A stretch of 64,000 nucleotides of DNA from Nymphaea colorata (lineage: Eukaryota > Streptophyta > Magnoliopsida > Nymphaeales > Nymphaeaceae): positions 14,458,571-14,522,570 of the forward strand of contig NC_045138.2 of NCBI RefSeq assembly GCF_008831285.2. The letters are read 5' to 3'. Shown one piece after another: positions 45,550-58,078 of this stretch. The position numbers and the translations under genes are program-made. How positions within the stretch are numbered: position 1 is the stretch's first letter; every line of letters starts with the position of its first letter. The notes below the pieces were generated by a model that was not told the origin of the DNA, did not search any database, and saw only the letters and a list, made by a program, of their open reading frames with translations.

Positions 45550-48470
45550 TTAGTTTAACTATTTTTAGAAAAAATGGATCTTTCTACTATTAATAAGAAC
45601 TGTTCATTATTTTGTTTTTATAAAACATGATTTAAGAAAGAAAATGACTAACTTAATTTATGTTTCTCACCAGAACACTCTTAAGATCATATGGATGAAG
45701 CTAGATTGCCAAAAAAAAAAAAATTCATAATTAATTTTAGTAGATCTGATTTTTGTCTGTTTCTCAATTGGTCTGGTTTTTACCAACTTATATATATACT
45801 TTAAAAAAAAAGAGAGTGGAAGAGAGACAAGTGAGGTTCGCTTGATCATTCAATCATTTAATGAATCGAATCAGTTTGCCAGCGATTCAATTTGAATAAG
45901 CCGATTCAACGCGACAGTTCTTTCAATAGAATTTAGTTTCTTTGTGTATCATCTGAAGAATTCATGTCGTAACTCTTTTTCATCATAAAAACAAGAGAAA
46001 ATTATCCAACTTAACATTGGTGCATGCTAAATCATTGACATTTCTAGTACAGTTAGACTATTGTTGTATTAAAATTTTAGGGTTTAAGCTTTAAAGTAAC
46101 TCGTTCGGGCGTAGTACCCTCGTCATCAACCAGCGTATTTAGCCCATTTGGTCGAGATGATTTCCGCCAAATCATGCAACCAAACCGGCCACATTGCGTT
46201 TGTGTAACGTGATTCAACCTGGCTCCTTGTTTGTTTTCTTTTTCTTAAGTCAAGTGTGGCTATCATTTTATTTTTTTAAAAAAAAAAAAGTGCTCAAGTT
46301 ATATGTTCTTTGGATTCTTGGCCCTCACCAGTGTATGTATGTCTCAGACATGTTAGGGCACCAAGTTTATTGTTATATATATAAATTAATCGTTGATTAT
46401 TTGGTTACTCAAGAGACACATTTAACCAAGAAACGCACAACTTCCTATATGTTTTATATCAAGTTAGATTTAAAACGTAAAATTAAGTCTGAAAAACATG
46501 TAGAGTTTGATTCATGCAGGTGCTACTCTTCTAGGGTTGCAAATGGTGACATAATGACACTCATATACCATGTGACCGATACAACCCAGCACCCCAAACA
46601 CAAAATGAGAATTTTTTCAATGGAGGATTGTTAACATCCTCATTACCCAAAATGTCTAGATTTTTTAGAGCATAAAAACAAAAATTACAACAAACAAGAG
46701 ACTTGGCATGAGCGCTGCATCGATTTACAAAAGCAGTCACTTGGCCACAAACGGGTCGTCTGGATCCAAACAAGTTACATGAAGATTTATGAATATTTTT
46801 TTGTGCGTATATGTTGGTTTTCTCAGTTAGACAAAAAATCATATGTATATAGCCTTTGAATTTCTATCTTTTAGATACAACTCAGGCAGGTGCTGGCAGG
46901 GGCGCCCCTGGTTCTACTCCAGCTCACAGACTCCAAATATTGGCGTGCCATGTGCCGTCTCCAGGCAACTCCATTATTAATTTTGAGTCATGCCTGCTGA
47001 AATTTACGATTTTTTTTTTCCCCAAGGGACGACGGCCCTGCACTCAGCCATTCGAAACACCATAACTGATGTTTCTAACAAAGTCAATTCACTGGCGACC
47101 ACTGCCTCAATATGACAACCACAGCTTTAATTAGTTTCTGCCATTTACCTTTTGAAGACATATTCGTTAATCTTTCGTTACTTTGACCATGCCCAGTACC
47201 TTATTATAGTCATGAAGATACGCCCTGGGTAATACTTGCACGGTATTTGATCTCATTCCTCTGCTTCTTTCTTTGCGGTAGAGCATTTGTTTTTTCTCCA
47301 ACTTCTTGATCTTGTAGTCGATATATAACAAATTTTAGATTTACGTAATTACAGCTTAAGATCTTGAACAGTTTCTCTAATTTTAACATCTCCTGAATTC
47401 TTCCTCTAGTTTTCAAACATGACCCAGTTAGGTCCCATTCCCATTAAGAACCACATTAGATACCAATTCATACACACGATCTCATTAATCCGGTTTGCAG
47501 ATTGGTTTCTATTATATGAGTAAGGGAGCTCCACAATGTTGCTCTAAGCTAAAAATTCTCCGGTAAATGGTATGGATTTAATTTGTAGGTTAGTAAGCTA
47601 GAAATGATCAATAAGCCAAATGCCCTATAGGTCAGTCGGCACCAACGTGAAAGAAATTTAAAACAAAAAATAGACACGGTGTAACTCTAGAACAGCGCAA
47701 AGTGGAGAATTTTGGAGGTGCCAACAATCTCCTTTCTCCTCTGTTGATCCTCAAATGTGGATTGACAGTACGAACTAATTAGACACGTATGGGAAAATGT
47801 GGTAGCTGCAGCTTAGGTACTACTGCTTTTTCTTGGAAGATGACGACCCACCGGCCTAGTGGGGATTCAAACGATTGCCAATGCTCTAAATCTGATTCTG
47901 AATAAAATTTTAGTCCGAACAAAGAGTTCAAAAGCAGTTATGAACTGCATTCAAATTAAATTTCTTGCTAATTGTTCAATATTCACATGTATATCGAAGA
48001 TTAGGGTTTATGTGGTGTTTTTTTGCCTTAGAATGAATCCGGTGATGACGACACCGGAACCAGGTATAGGTTCTTGCTCGGATCTGGTGTCAACTAACAC
48101 GAGTTCTCCAGTTAGATATTTTTTCTGTACAATCCACTTGCACTGCACCTGATGAAGACTGAGAGAGAGGCGCCACTGGGAGTACCCGTCTCTGACTGAA
48201 CAGGCATTGGCGTCCTCGATCTGCTAAGTAAGTCATTAAGATGAGAGAGAAGTCACGGAGAGGGAGAGAGATCAGAAAGAGTATTCTTTCATGGAGGGAA
48301 GAATGGACTTATAAGATTCTTCCATACTGGCAGGACTTAAAGAAATGAATACACTGGTTTGCTCTCAATGATCGAGCAGTCGGAAAACCGCAACAAATTT
48401 TAAATGGCCTTCCCGGTGTTTAAGGGCCTTATGTATGTAAACGGCAGTAAACAACTCTGGGCTCCCGCTC
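45550..48470. other. Intergenic spacer upstream of the P450 gene
   Basis: No gene recognised. A 146-codon frame from 46194 is Lys/Phe-rich AT-composition noise without a domain. A GA-rich stretch (48155-48300) and a small frame at 47859 also lack recognisable features. Confidence 0.5.
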
Positions 48471-48478
48471 TATTTAAG
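48471..48478 (+). promoter_or_regulatory. TATA box of the CYP76-like gene
   Basis: TATTTAAG lies 226 bp before the start codon, after a GC-richer stretch and before a C/T-rich leader (48520-48560) of the kind common in plant 5' UTRs. This would place transcription start near 48500. A short upstream ORF starting at 48501 is inside the transcript only if initiation is at or before that point. Confidence 0.5.
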
Positions 48479-48696
48479 CTTCGACTCTGTTCCACTTCAC
48501 ATGCATCTCCACCCTTCTTCACCTCCACATTCTCCTTCCATCCTCAGCTCTCCTTCTCTCTGATCTTAGAGTTCATCACTTGCTGCAAGAACTCTAACAC
48601 ACTAGACCTTTACAAATTTAGTGAAGGTTTTACAGCTACCATCTTCAATTTGGAGCTCGATCGATCCATTCATACCATAGTGTTTGCTTCACGAAC

Positions 48697-51588
48697 ATGG
48701 ATATTATCCTGTTCTTGTGTGCGGCCGTATGCATCATATGCATGTGTCTCCGGTCGCTGCGTCTCGCTTCCGGCTCTCGCTTGCCGCCAGGCCCGCGGGG
48801 CTTCCCTGTCTTCGGCAACATGTTCCAACTGGGGTCGCAGGCTCGGTCTCACCAGGGTCTGGCCAAGCTAGCAGCCAAGTATGGACCGCTCATGACTCTC
48901 AGGCTCGGCTGCATGAGGACCGTCGTCGTCTCTTCCTCCGGCGCCGCTCGCGAAATGTTCAAAGTTAACGATTTGTCGCTCGCCGGCCGGACCGTCTATG
49001 AGGCCATGAAGGTTGACGTCGCACAGAGCAACAATGGGTCCATAATCACTGCCCAGTATGGCCCCTCATGGCGCCTTCTCCGTCGACTCTGCTCCCGCGA
49101 GTTCTTCACGAGCGGCCAGCTTAACGCCATGAAAACCATCAGAAACAACTGTATGGAGGACATGGTCAGATTTATAAGAGAAGAAAGTGAACATGGCAAG
49201 AAAGATGTCGAGGTCGCCAAGTTTGTGTTCTTCATGAACTTCAATCTTCTTGGTAACCTTATGTTCTCTAGGAACCTAGTGGATCCTAAGAGCAAAGAAG
49301 GAAACGAATTCTACGCCCTTGCGGCTAAGATCATGGAGGTGGTGGCAGAGCCGAATCTTGCCGACTTCCTACCGCTCTTGAAGCCCTTTGATCTGCAACG
49401 TATTAGGAAAAAAATGCATTACTACACCGAGAAAGCATTTGAGATCACGGCAGGGTTCACCAGGGCAAGAATCCAAGCAAGCAAGAGCAAGGAGGAGCGA
49501 GAGAAGGGAAAGAAGGATTTCCTGGACGTTCTGCTGAACTTTAAAGATGGCAATGGAGATGAACTGTCCAGCTTCTCTTCTGAAAGCATCAATGCACTTG
49601 CCTTGGTATATTGTTCTTCTTTCCATTAGTCAGTCCTTTATTCAGATATTGAAACTATGACTCTTGTAGATTTTTGTTCTCCTCTCGTTAGTTTTGTTAA
49701 ATATATATTATTAATGATTTAATCAGGAAAGAGCGGTTCTATTTGTAGATTTTAAATATTGTAATCTCATGAGGACCCAACTTCTAGAGATCATCCTTCT
49801 TTTTTCAAATTCATCCCTTACCATTAGGGGTGTTTGATCAGTTTGGATTTAAAATCCATGATTTGATGGGGTTCTGCAATGGTATGCTTTTTTTGGTAAA
49901 AGATCTACAGTAAAATTCATGATTTATCATACCACAGATCCAGGGTCACACATAAGATCTACACTTAAGATCCTTACTTCACTCCTTTGCATTGAGAAAG
50001 AGTGTCATTTAAGATCAAAGGGAGAATGGTCTGGCCCATGGTTTTCAAATCCTATAGATCTCAAGTGGGAGGCTATCAAAGCCCTCCTAAGCAGTAAAGG
50101 AATCTAGGTTTGATTTTGATCTTCTTAGGCAAATCCATCCTTTTGTTATTTTTTTCACGATGAATAGCTTAAGCAGCATGTGTATAGCTTATTTAAAAAT
50201 TACTCGCGTCTCTCCACATTTAAGTACTTCATGTTCTATTATATTCCCATTGGAATCCCATGAGTATTTTATTAGAAAGAAAAACAGTTCTCATCAGCAA
50301 TATTAACTTCAATAGCAATTGAGAATGCTTTTTGTTTCAGTAAATTATAACAGCCGCTTGCGGTTTCCTTCTTGTCCTTGAAAGTCCATAAATTCTCGAT
50401 CAGATCTGTGTGTTTTTTTTAATGATATCGATTCCCATCTGTTTCAATTCAATGCTTTTTGTTCTTTCTTTAATTAATGTTAATGAGGAAGCACCACATG
50501 CTTTACTGGAGGTACAAGTGGGAAATATCTCTAGGTAGCACGATCTAATTAATTTTCTGAAGGTTAGAGTAGTAGGCATTCAGTTACACTACGCATAGCT
50601 TGGTCCAAAGTACTTCAGCCTACTGAAAAATTTAGGTGAAAGTTGGGATTCTTCTCAGATAATTTGCTTGTTATTGAGATAATTCCCTTTTCATATGAGT
50701 TTTTGAGCCCAGAACTGGCTTTCGTTTTGAATGGTGGAACATGTATTCACCTCAATACAGGTGTAGCCTAAGATCAGCCCTGGCTGATAAAAAATAATGA
50801 ATCCACCAGAAAACTATTGCATTTGAGGAAGATTGGCTAGTGAGAAATTGCTTGTTGGAAAACATTTCCGAACTTGAGAAAGCAGATTACTAATTTAGCG
50901 AGTGATGGGGGTTGGTTTCATGCTAAAGACAGCGATTTCAGTTATTTAACTGTACATACTGCATGTTGATCTGCAGGAAATGTTCATTGCCGGCACAGAC
51001 ACGACGACAAGCGTGGTGGAGTGGGCACTGGCAGAGCTCCTCCACAACCCCCAGATAATGAATAAGCTGCTGGACGAGCTTTCCGGCGTCGCCGGCCCGG
51101 ATCGCGGCATCGAAGAGGCGGATCTAGAGAGTTTGCCGTACCTGAGAGCAGTGGTGAAGGAGACGCTGAGGCTGCACCCACCTCTGCCTCTGATGGTTCC
51201 TCACAGAGCTATGGAGTCATGCACCATGATGGGCTATGAAATTCCCAAGCACACCCAAGTGCTCGTCAACACATGGGCTATTGGCAGAGACCCAGAGACA
51301 TGGGAAGACCCGCACTGCTTCAAGCCAGAGAGGTTCCTGGATTCCGCCATTGAGTACAAGGGCCAGCACTTTGAGTACCTCCCCTTTGGCTCCGGCCGGA
51401 GGATGTGCCCCGGGATGCCGCTGGCCCATAGGCTTCTTCCTCTCACTGTAGCTGCTTTGCTTCTTTCATTCGACTGGGTGTTGCCGGAGGGGGTCGATCC
51501 TAGCACCGTCGACATGAGGGAGAAGCTGGGGATCACTCTAAGAAGAGCCACACCATTGAGGGCAATACCTTTACCTCGCCGATCATGA
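48697..51588 (+). CDS. Cytochrome P450, CYP76-like; join(48697..49605, 50977..51588)
   Basis: Two exons encode 506 residues, the usual P450 length. Exon 1 ends in phase 0 at 49605 (GCC TTG, then GT). The 1371-bp intron ends in CTGCAG and exon 2 starts GAA ATG. Features in order: N-terminal ER membrane anchor (residues 2-18, IILFLCAAVCIICMCLR); proline-rich hinge LPPGPRGFPVFGN; WRxxRR C-helix motif (PSWRLLRRLC); I-helix oxygen-binding motif AGTDTT (308-313); K-helix ExxR (E365-R368); PERF (420-423); heme loop FGSGRRMCPG with ligand C447. The single phase-0 intron before the I-helix and phrases such as NTWAIGRDPETWEDP, FKPERF and PLAHRLLP point to the A-type CYP76 family. Its members hydroxylate terpenoids (iridoids, monoterpenols) or other small molecules at the ER. 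The substrate cannot be told from sequence, and no terpene synthase is in the window. The start has an upstream hydrophobic anchor directly after it and no earlier in-frame ATG. A wrecked paralogue lies 2.7 kb downstream. Confidence 0.95.
49606..50976 (+). other. Phase-0 intron of the CYP76-like gene
   Basis: 1371 bp, AT-rich, GTATAT donor and CTGCAG acceptor. I see no inserted gene. The 62-codon frame from 49919 has no features. Confidence 0.9.
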
Positions 51589-52385
51589 GATTTTTTTCAA
51601 AGGATCTTGAAGTAAGAACTTTACCAGATCTCCAAATAAAGGAGTCCCAATTGTTTCATAAATTCATTTCTCCTTTTAGTGTTTTTTCAAAGATTATGTT
51701 TGTATAGTGTTTGATTTGAGTTACCATGGTCTCTTAGTCTGTATCATGTGCCCATATATTTTTGAATTAATTAATTTTTACATGGTTAGTTGATATGAAC
51801 ATTGTCATATTTGAGTAATTAATCACCAAAGAATGCATTGTGGCAGCGAAGTTTTGAACAACTTCCATTCCAATCTGTTAGCAACAGTATTTTCTGAATC
51901 TGCTCACATACCTTTTTATATTTTATTAATATTTTGAAATATTTATTTATTATTTGTAAATGAAAATACTTAACGACGATGCAAACGCATCGTATCGGTC
52001 AGGACACTGTTTTCTTATACTGGCGGAACGATCATAATATTTTTTCATTTCTAAAGAGTAATTTCAAATTTAAAAATAAGAACACTAGAAAGTGGAAAGG
52101 GTGAGTCGCTGACAATAATATCAATGAGACTGGTAATTATTGGGAGAAGGGCCGAGTTTATTAATTTATCAGTCCACCACCCATTCTTTGATTTCACACT
52201 ACTTGAATTCTTTTTATACGTATTTTATATATATATCAGCTTCAGCCTACCATCCTACAAAATATAAAATTAAACATCGTGCAATTACAATTCCTGCTTT
52301 TATATTCCTTTGTCGATGTGATTGGTGAAATTAGTTGCATTAATCAATGCAGACTTTGTTAACTGCAATGTCAATAAATTGATTT
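51589..52385. other. P450 3' flank, AT-rich spacer
   Basis: Contains AAATAAA at 51635, a possible polyadenylation signal about 50 bp after the stop. No gene recognised. Confidence 0.6.
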
Positions 52386-52841
52386 TAGATGGGATATCAG
52401 ACTAAACTATTTTGAAAAAATCGACTTATGAGAAGAAAATATTTAACATCCAATTAAGAAGTTGAATCTGGTTTGCATTTATGAATTCAATCAGATTTGG
52501 TTCAATTTCTAAATAAATGCCCAAACCAATTAATTCGGAGTCAACTTCGGGCTTAAATAAATATTCTATATTCAATATACATACATTTTAGAGCCACTTT
52601 TTAATGTATCATAATGTGGTCCAGATCCTGTTGTGTATTTTGAAAGTTAGATTTGAATTGAAATGTCCATCTAAAAGATGGATTCATATCAGATTTATGT
52701 TGTAAATTTAAAAATCAGACTTATGTATGGAACTTAAATTCTTTTCATTAATTCATATTTGAATTCGAACCCAAATGTGTGAATCAAATCAGATGTTAAA
52801 AAGAGTAGATGCGGTTCACACATGACCTATTGATATCCCTA
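52386..52841. mobile_element. Degenerate hAT-MITE copy
   Basis: Right end reads ATTGATATCCCTA (compare TTGACATCCCTA of the intact element). The left end TAGATGGGATATCAGA is a poor match to TAGGGATGTCAA. The interior keeps the order of motifs (AATTAAGAAGTTGAATC, AATCAGATTTGG, TTTGAATTCGAACCCAAATG). Length is 456 bp, close to the 438-bp reference. Confidence 0.6.
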
Positions 52842-53269
52842 AAATCACACATGTGATTCATTTGCATATATGTATATATATGACCAACAATATATGTTGC
52901 CTAAAAATTAATAATAAGTCACTAAAAAAAACAGTTGCCACGAACATTAGGGACAATTTCTAGCGTAGCAATTGTTTATGGCATTTTTAACAAAAGTTTA
53001 TGGTGTTTTCAATAATATATGTTTAATTTTGAACCATCCGGCAATTATTTGGCATCCGACAGATTTGAATCTTCCAATTTATGTGAAGATAAGATGGTTT
53101 TTGCTTTCAAGGACATGTAGACTTCAAACGTAGTTCCGTAGTAAAGAAAAGCATCCACTCGACATTTACTCAAACTTTAGGCGCCCAACGGTGACTGTTT
53201 CAAAGTTAAGCGTGGTTTTATAATATCTACAATAATTGGGCACTTGTTTATGAATTTTTCACAAAGAAA
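52842..53269. other. AT-rich spacer, no gene recognised
   Basis: No coding frame or repeat that I can support. Confidence 0.6.
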
Positions 53270-54060
53270 AATCCCAATAACGCGCGCGGTTTTGATAGGA
53301 TCTCACTGCCAAGGCGCTGTCGCTACCCAAGATCACGCTCAAGAGGGTGGATTGGTCTTAACTTTGTGATCTGCCACAGCTTCTCCTTCTATCGCAAAAT
53401 CAGGGGAGACAGATGTTCCTTCAACCGATTAGAGAGAAAAAGAAAAGAGTATTGAGGACGGAAGGAGGATTGACGCCGTCAGATCGAAGAAAGACACTAG
53501 CCATCGCTGGTCAAGGGTGAGAAGAAATCAATCCGGCCACCGCCGGGAAGACGATTAGACTTGATTGAGAAGAAGATGGGATGAGAGAGAGAGAGTGACG
53601 CCTAAAGTGAAAATCAATTCATTCTTCATTCAAGCATAATCCCAAAAAACTCTAATTACAAAGCTTATATACATCTCGGTTCACTTAGCTCCTAACCCGA
53701 GACGGTACAAAGAACTTAAAGTAAAACGATTCTAACACGTCTCAAACCGAGATAGTATAAAAGAGTAAATAAACATAGGCAAAATGAGCGCCTGGATTGG
53801 ATCTAGTTGCGCCCGCTCTCTCTACGAATCCGGACCCTATGAGTCATTTCTTGGGCTTGCGCCCGTCCTTGGCCGCGCGTAGTGCTGCGGCCTGTCGGCA
53901 ATCCCTGCCAAGGTTAACCTCACTAGAAAAAGAGGGTTTAGGCCGGTCAGGTGGTAATCGGCGTGCCCAGCTACACCCTACTCCGTTGGTCCATTCTACT
54001 CTATGACTCTCGGTCATGCCTTCGGCAGTCCTCAACAGTGTCAAAATTAGGCACTTATCA
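53270..54060 (-). mobile_element. LTR-like sequence, minus orientation
   Basis: On the minus strand it would begin TGATAAGTGCCTAATTTTGA at 54060. It has a TATA box (TATATAAG, complement of about 53664-53671), then a leader with CTCTCTCTCTCATCCCATC and pyrimidine-rich sequence. GC content is above the surroundings. The start sequence and promoter layout resemble plant LTR retrotransposons. The other end is uncertain (between about 53270 and 53400), no primer-binding site is clear and no internal gene is present, so it would be a solo or truncated LTR. Confidence 0.4.
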
Positions 54061-54089
54061 GTTCCAACTTCCAACGTATTTCCCACGCC

Positions 54090-54271
54090 TATCCTAGCAT
54101 ATGGTTTGTGGAATTTAATGCTTTTATCTAAGTTAATATGCGATTCAGATTTGATATCTAACCAAACTATAATATAATGTAGATTCAGTTGAAAATTCTA
54201 ATTATGGTATAGATTTTTCTTCTTCCAAATTTGAATCTGAATATATAAATATTTGAAAAACAAATATGATA
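54090..54271. mobile_element. Fragment of the hAT-MITE family joined to the P450 relic
   Basis: ATTCAGATTTGATATCTAAC, AATGTAGATTCAG, CCAAATTTGAATCTGAATAT and ATAAATATTTGAAAAACAAA follow the order of the right half of the intact MITE. It lacks the terminal TTGACATCCCTA and runs straight into P450-derived sequence at about 54272. Confidence 0.5.
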
Positions 54272-55406
54272 AAATATATGAAGCCATGAAACTCTGTATC
54301 ACAGAGACCGACCAAGGAACTGTGATCAGTGCTCGAAAAGGGCCCATGATCACTGCTCAGTATGGTCCCTCATGGCGTCTCGTTCGTCGCCTCTCCGCTC
54401 ACGAATTCTTCTCGAACAAACGATTACACGCCACCAAAAGCATCAGAAGGGAGTGCGTGGACTCCACTGTTAGGTTCATAAGAGAAGAAAGTGAAGATGG
54501 CAAGAGGCCATCGACGTACGGAAATTCGGGTACCTCACCAATTTTAACGTGCCTCTAGGAACCTAGCTGATCCCACAAGGAAGGAAACGAGTTCTTTCAT
54601 CTTGCTAATAAGATCATAGCACTGCTAGGAGAACCTGACGCAGCAGATTTTATACCCATTCTGAAGTGGTTCGATCCACAGGGCATAAAGAGAAAGTGCC
54701 AGTGTTATATGGAGAAAGTCTTTCAGATAATGACTGGCGTAGTTCACTGAGGAAAGAATCCAGGCACGGATGAACAGAGGGGAGGAAGAAAAGGGAGATC
54801 AGAAGGACTACTTGGATGTGCTGCTGAATTTCAGACGACAACGCACAGATGAACCAGCTAAGTTCCCGGCTGTCGTCATCTATGCAATTACCTTGGTACA
54901 TACATTCTTCACTTTGTCTTACTCTTCCATTCTAAACTTTCCAATGTCTAATATATTGATTGGATTGATTTGATGATTATATTAAGTATTAGGATCATAG
55001 CTTTCTTGTCTTATAAAATCTGATCTAGACATCATCATTATCGTTTTCTGTTGGATTTATTTGCTATGAGAAAAAGCAGTGCTTCCAATTGATTAAAGTG
55101 TGATGACTTAATTTTGATGTATGTTATGCCAAAAGATGTTTATTGCTGGTACAGAGAGCAGCGGAATGGGTGCTATCCGAGCTCGTCCGCAACCCGGCAG
55201 CCATGACCAAGTTGCAGTCCTAGCTGGTTGTCGTCGTCCGCAGGAACGGGAGCACATTGGAGATGCTGGACACCTTTCTTCTTCCTTCAACTGGGCTTTG
55301 CCTTATGGACTCCAGCAGGAGATGCTGGACATGAGAGAGAGGCTGGGAATCGGTCTGGAGAAGGCAGTACCACTCAGGGCGATAACTTTGCCTCGCACCA
55401 GCCAAA
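54272..55406 (+). pseudogene. CYP76-like P450 pseudogene (paralogue of the gene at 48697)
   Basis: Exon 1 relic 54272-54895 starts at IYEAMK, equivalent to residue 105 or so of the intact neighbour, so the membrane anchor and first hundred codons are missing. It keeps MITAQYGPSWRLVRRLSAHE and RFIREESEDGK, then shifts frame several times (later GNEFFHLANKIIALLGEPDA and DYLDVLLNFR), with a TGA near 54747. The GT donor after ATTACCTTG survives. Exon 2 relic (about 55133-55406) begins MFIAGTE, loses a few codons with a frameshift, continues EWVLSELVRNPAAMTKLQS, stops, and then jumps to FNWALPYGLQQEMLDMRERL and PLRAITLPR. The deletion of about 330 bp removes ExxR, PERF and the heme-binding cysteine, so no active enzyme is possible. 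Orientation and similarity indicate an old tandem duplication. Confidence 0.92.
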
Positions 55407-57588
55407 GTTGTTCGACTATATGCGCTTGCTGCTGCAGATCAATGGCGTTTCTGGTCGTAAACTGTGTCAGATACAGTCGTTTTCAGTAACAATTCTCCTG
55501 TGCAGTCGTCCAAGAGTCCGGTTGCACAAGTCGGTGTGCTATGTGCTTCATTAATCTCAATACTAAAGAGTGTTGCTTAATAAAACTATGTTCTGTTACA
55601 ACATGATTTTACGCATGACCAGCCATGGGCAATTCAGACCTGATCCAAATGTCAAAAGACCAAGGATATACCACTGTCCGGTGGCTTAATTTCTTTAATC
55701 ATGGTTCGTTTTTATAGCACGATTGGCGTGATTAATTTTGTCATGATAATACGTAGTATTGCTTTTTTCTTTTAATTACATGTAATTTTGTGTTTTTAAG
55801 AAAAATTTCCCCACACGGTTGGTATTCTTTATCATAAAAGAAATAAATTTTGTAAACTTAATTTTCTTGTGCCTTCATGTGTTCTGAATTTGTGGCACTC
55901 CCGCATCAACTTGTCGCATGCATTTTATTGGCATATTATGCTGATCATTTCAGTAGAAGGAAAATTTCTCAACTAAAATTAATTAGAGTTAAATTAATGG
56001 TAAAATGAATGAGAGAATGACAAGTGCCATCTACATATAAATAAACAAATTACATGAGAGGATCCAATACGGGCGTAACCGGAATTTGTGGGCAATCCAA
56101 ACACATAAGAAATTGAATTTTGCAGTTTAGAAAATTTGGTAAAAAGAATTAAACTTTTGTTGATATTTTTCGAAGGAACAAAATTCTTAATAATACAACG
56201 ATTGAGATAGACAGCTTTCACCATGAACGAATATTTCAGCTGGACTTTGAGAAGTTTTTAATAATAATAATAATGATGATGAACAACAACAATAATAATA
56301 ACAATAGCAAACGAGAGTGAAGTCTCGATTATCATCCAAACTTTACGAAGGAAAAAGACAATGTGGCATATGAACATCTTCATGGCATCCAGCTTAGATA
56401 CAACATAATTTTTCTGCCAATTCAAACACGATTACAGTGCCCGACTCGATCTAAAATTCAATTCTGATGACACAAGTCCGAACCCTTCACATCACCAAAC
56501 AGTTTTTTTGCCTAATCCACCATCGAAGAATATTCTTAACATTATGTAACAACAAGAGCAAGGAGAACCTAAGCCTTAAATTTGAAGCATGAATACTAAA
56601 CTATATTTATATTTCTGTCAATCACGTCAGTAATAGACTGTAGATGTGCATGAAAGCGAAGCATATGTGTGTTTTTTTTACCAACTTTGTGCAAAGTTTT
56701 CCATTTAGATGAATAAAATTGTGCCGACAGTATGTTCTTATACGTCAATATGTCGACAATGAATGGCGTCTAGACAAATAAATAATTTAATATAGATTAT
56801 AGGTATGATTAAATAAGCATAAACAATAGAGATGACGACAATGGTGATGATGAAACAGTATGTTAAATTGGTGCTTTTAAAAAAGCAGATGATCAAGGAG
56901 TGATTCGGGGTGCTGCCTCTGCAGCACTTCCATCACAAACATGGAGGAGTGCTCACTTTTGAACTCTGTCAGGGGAGGAGGGGAAGAAGCGAAAGGCGGT
57001 GAAGGTTCTCAACTGGTAATTCCCCAAGAAATTGAGGAAGTTTGAGATGCAATAATTTTTTCTTTTGTTTTTTGCTTGATTTCCTTTTCTTCTTCTTTTC
57101 ATTCCTTCTTCCACCCAAAATTTTATTGTTGTATGCAAGCATCATGTTCTGCAAAGGAGAGAACCCTCCCTCTCTCTCTCTCTCTCTCTCTGTGTAACAT
57201 GACATGCGTTTGCAGTTTTTTCAATTTGCACTCGATCGCTCTCTTGGCAGTATAAATTGTCGGATGTGACTCCCAAAGCATATTTATAGCACTCTACGAA
57301 CAACAATTTCACATTCAAAAACATTGGACAAGCTTTAAGGTACTAGTGAAATATAAATGAATCCCTCGCAATCTTCGACCTGTTAAAAGAAAGTAATAGA
57401 TTCGGATGACTCAAAACGTAATCTCAATTTAGCTTTTGGATTGCCATTGTTGTATAGAAGACGAACAAATCTTTCATGCATGAATATTGCTAAACACGGA
57501 TAACTCTATCTTGGTTTGTTTAAACACATTGGAGCAGAAGCTTGTTCTGTACATAAAAACACGATGACCATTCAAATAAATAGATCAT
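55407..57588. other. AT-rich spacer with microsatellites
   Basis: (AAT)n-type repeats with ATG/AAC interruptions at about 56260-56310 and a (CT)n run at about 57165-57192. No gene recognised. Confidence 0.6.
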
Positions 57589-57945
57589 TTAACCACCTGT
57601 CTTCAAGTAGCATCCAGATGGTAAAAACCCCTTATTAAATTCTGCCTGTAGAGCATAAGCATGGGGCAACGGGATCTTTTGATGTCTTTCATCAAATGTC
57701 CGGACCCCATTCACTGGATTCCAAATTCTGTAGAACGACTCGGATGAATCATACTCTTCTTTTGATGGTAAATGCCACAGAAATATGATGACTAACGGGC
57801 TGGGTTTGGGCAATCACCAGCTCAGGCCTTGAGGTCCAGTTGCAGAGAGGGCATGGTTCTTCAAGTTCAGGCTCATTTGTGAATAACCAAACGCCTTGTT
57901 GTATCGTGGGTTGGGTTCACATAGTTCCTGCAGTTTTGATACAGA
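57589..57945 (-). other. Two exon-like open segments downstream of the PPR gene
   Basis: On the minus strand, after an acceptor-like ACTGCAG (about 57930), a frame reads ELCEPNPRYNKAFGYSQMSL, then NLKNHALSATGPQGLSW and a stop. A second frame (57589-57780) reads EEYDSSESFYRIWNPVNGVR, then TFDERHQKIPLPHAYALQAE and LPSGCYLKTGG before its stop. Both have protein-like composition, but I recognise no family. They may be a decayed gene fragment or fall in the 3' UTR of the PPR gene. Confidence 0.3.
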
Positions 57946-58078
57946 CAAATGAGTCCTGAAAGGGCCCTATCGACCATATCCAGGTAGGAACTTGATGATG
58001 TAAGAACCGTCTTAATGAACCTTCTCCTGATTCCATGATCCACTCTTTACAGCAAAGGATGCAGTAATTCCGCGAAAT

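Noticed and set aside
46194-46634. 146-codon frame
   Set aside because: Begins in an AT-rich tract with poly-Lys/Phe composition, has no recognisable domain, no promoter or splice pattern, and the opposite strand is open over part of it.
51217-51551. Minus-strand and shifted frames of 70-105 codons over the P450 second exon
   Set aside because: Shadows of the real coding exon in other frames.
54253-54973. A second functional P450 gene
   Set aside because: Missing N-terminus, several frameshifts and stops, and no heme-binding region.
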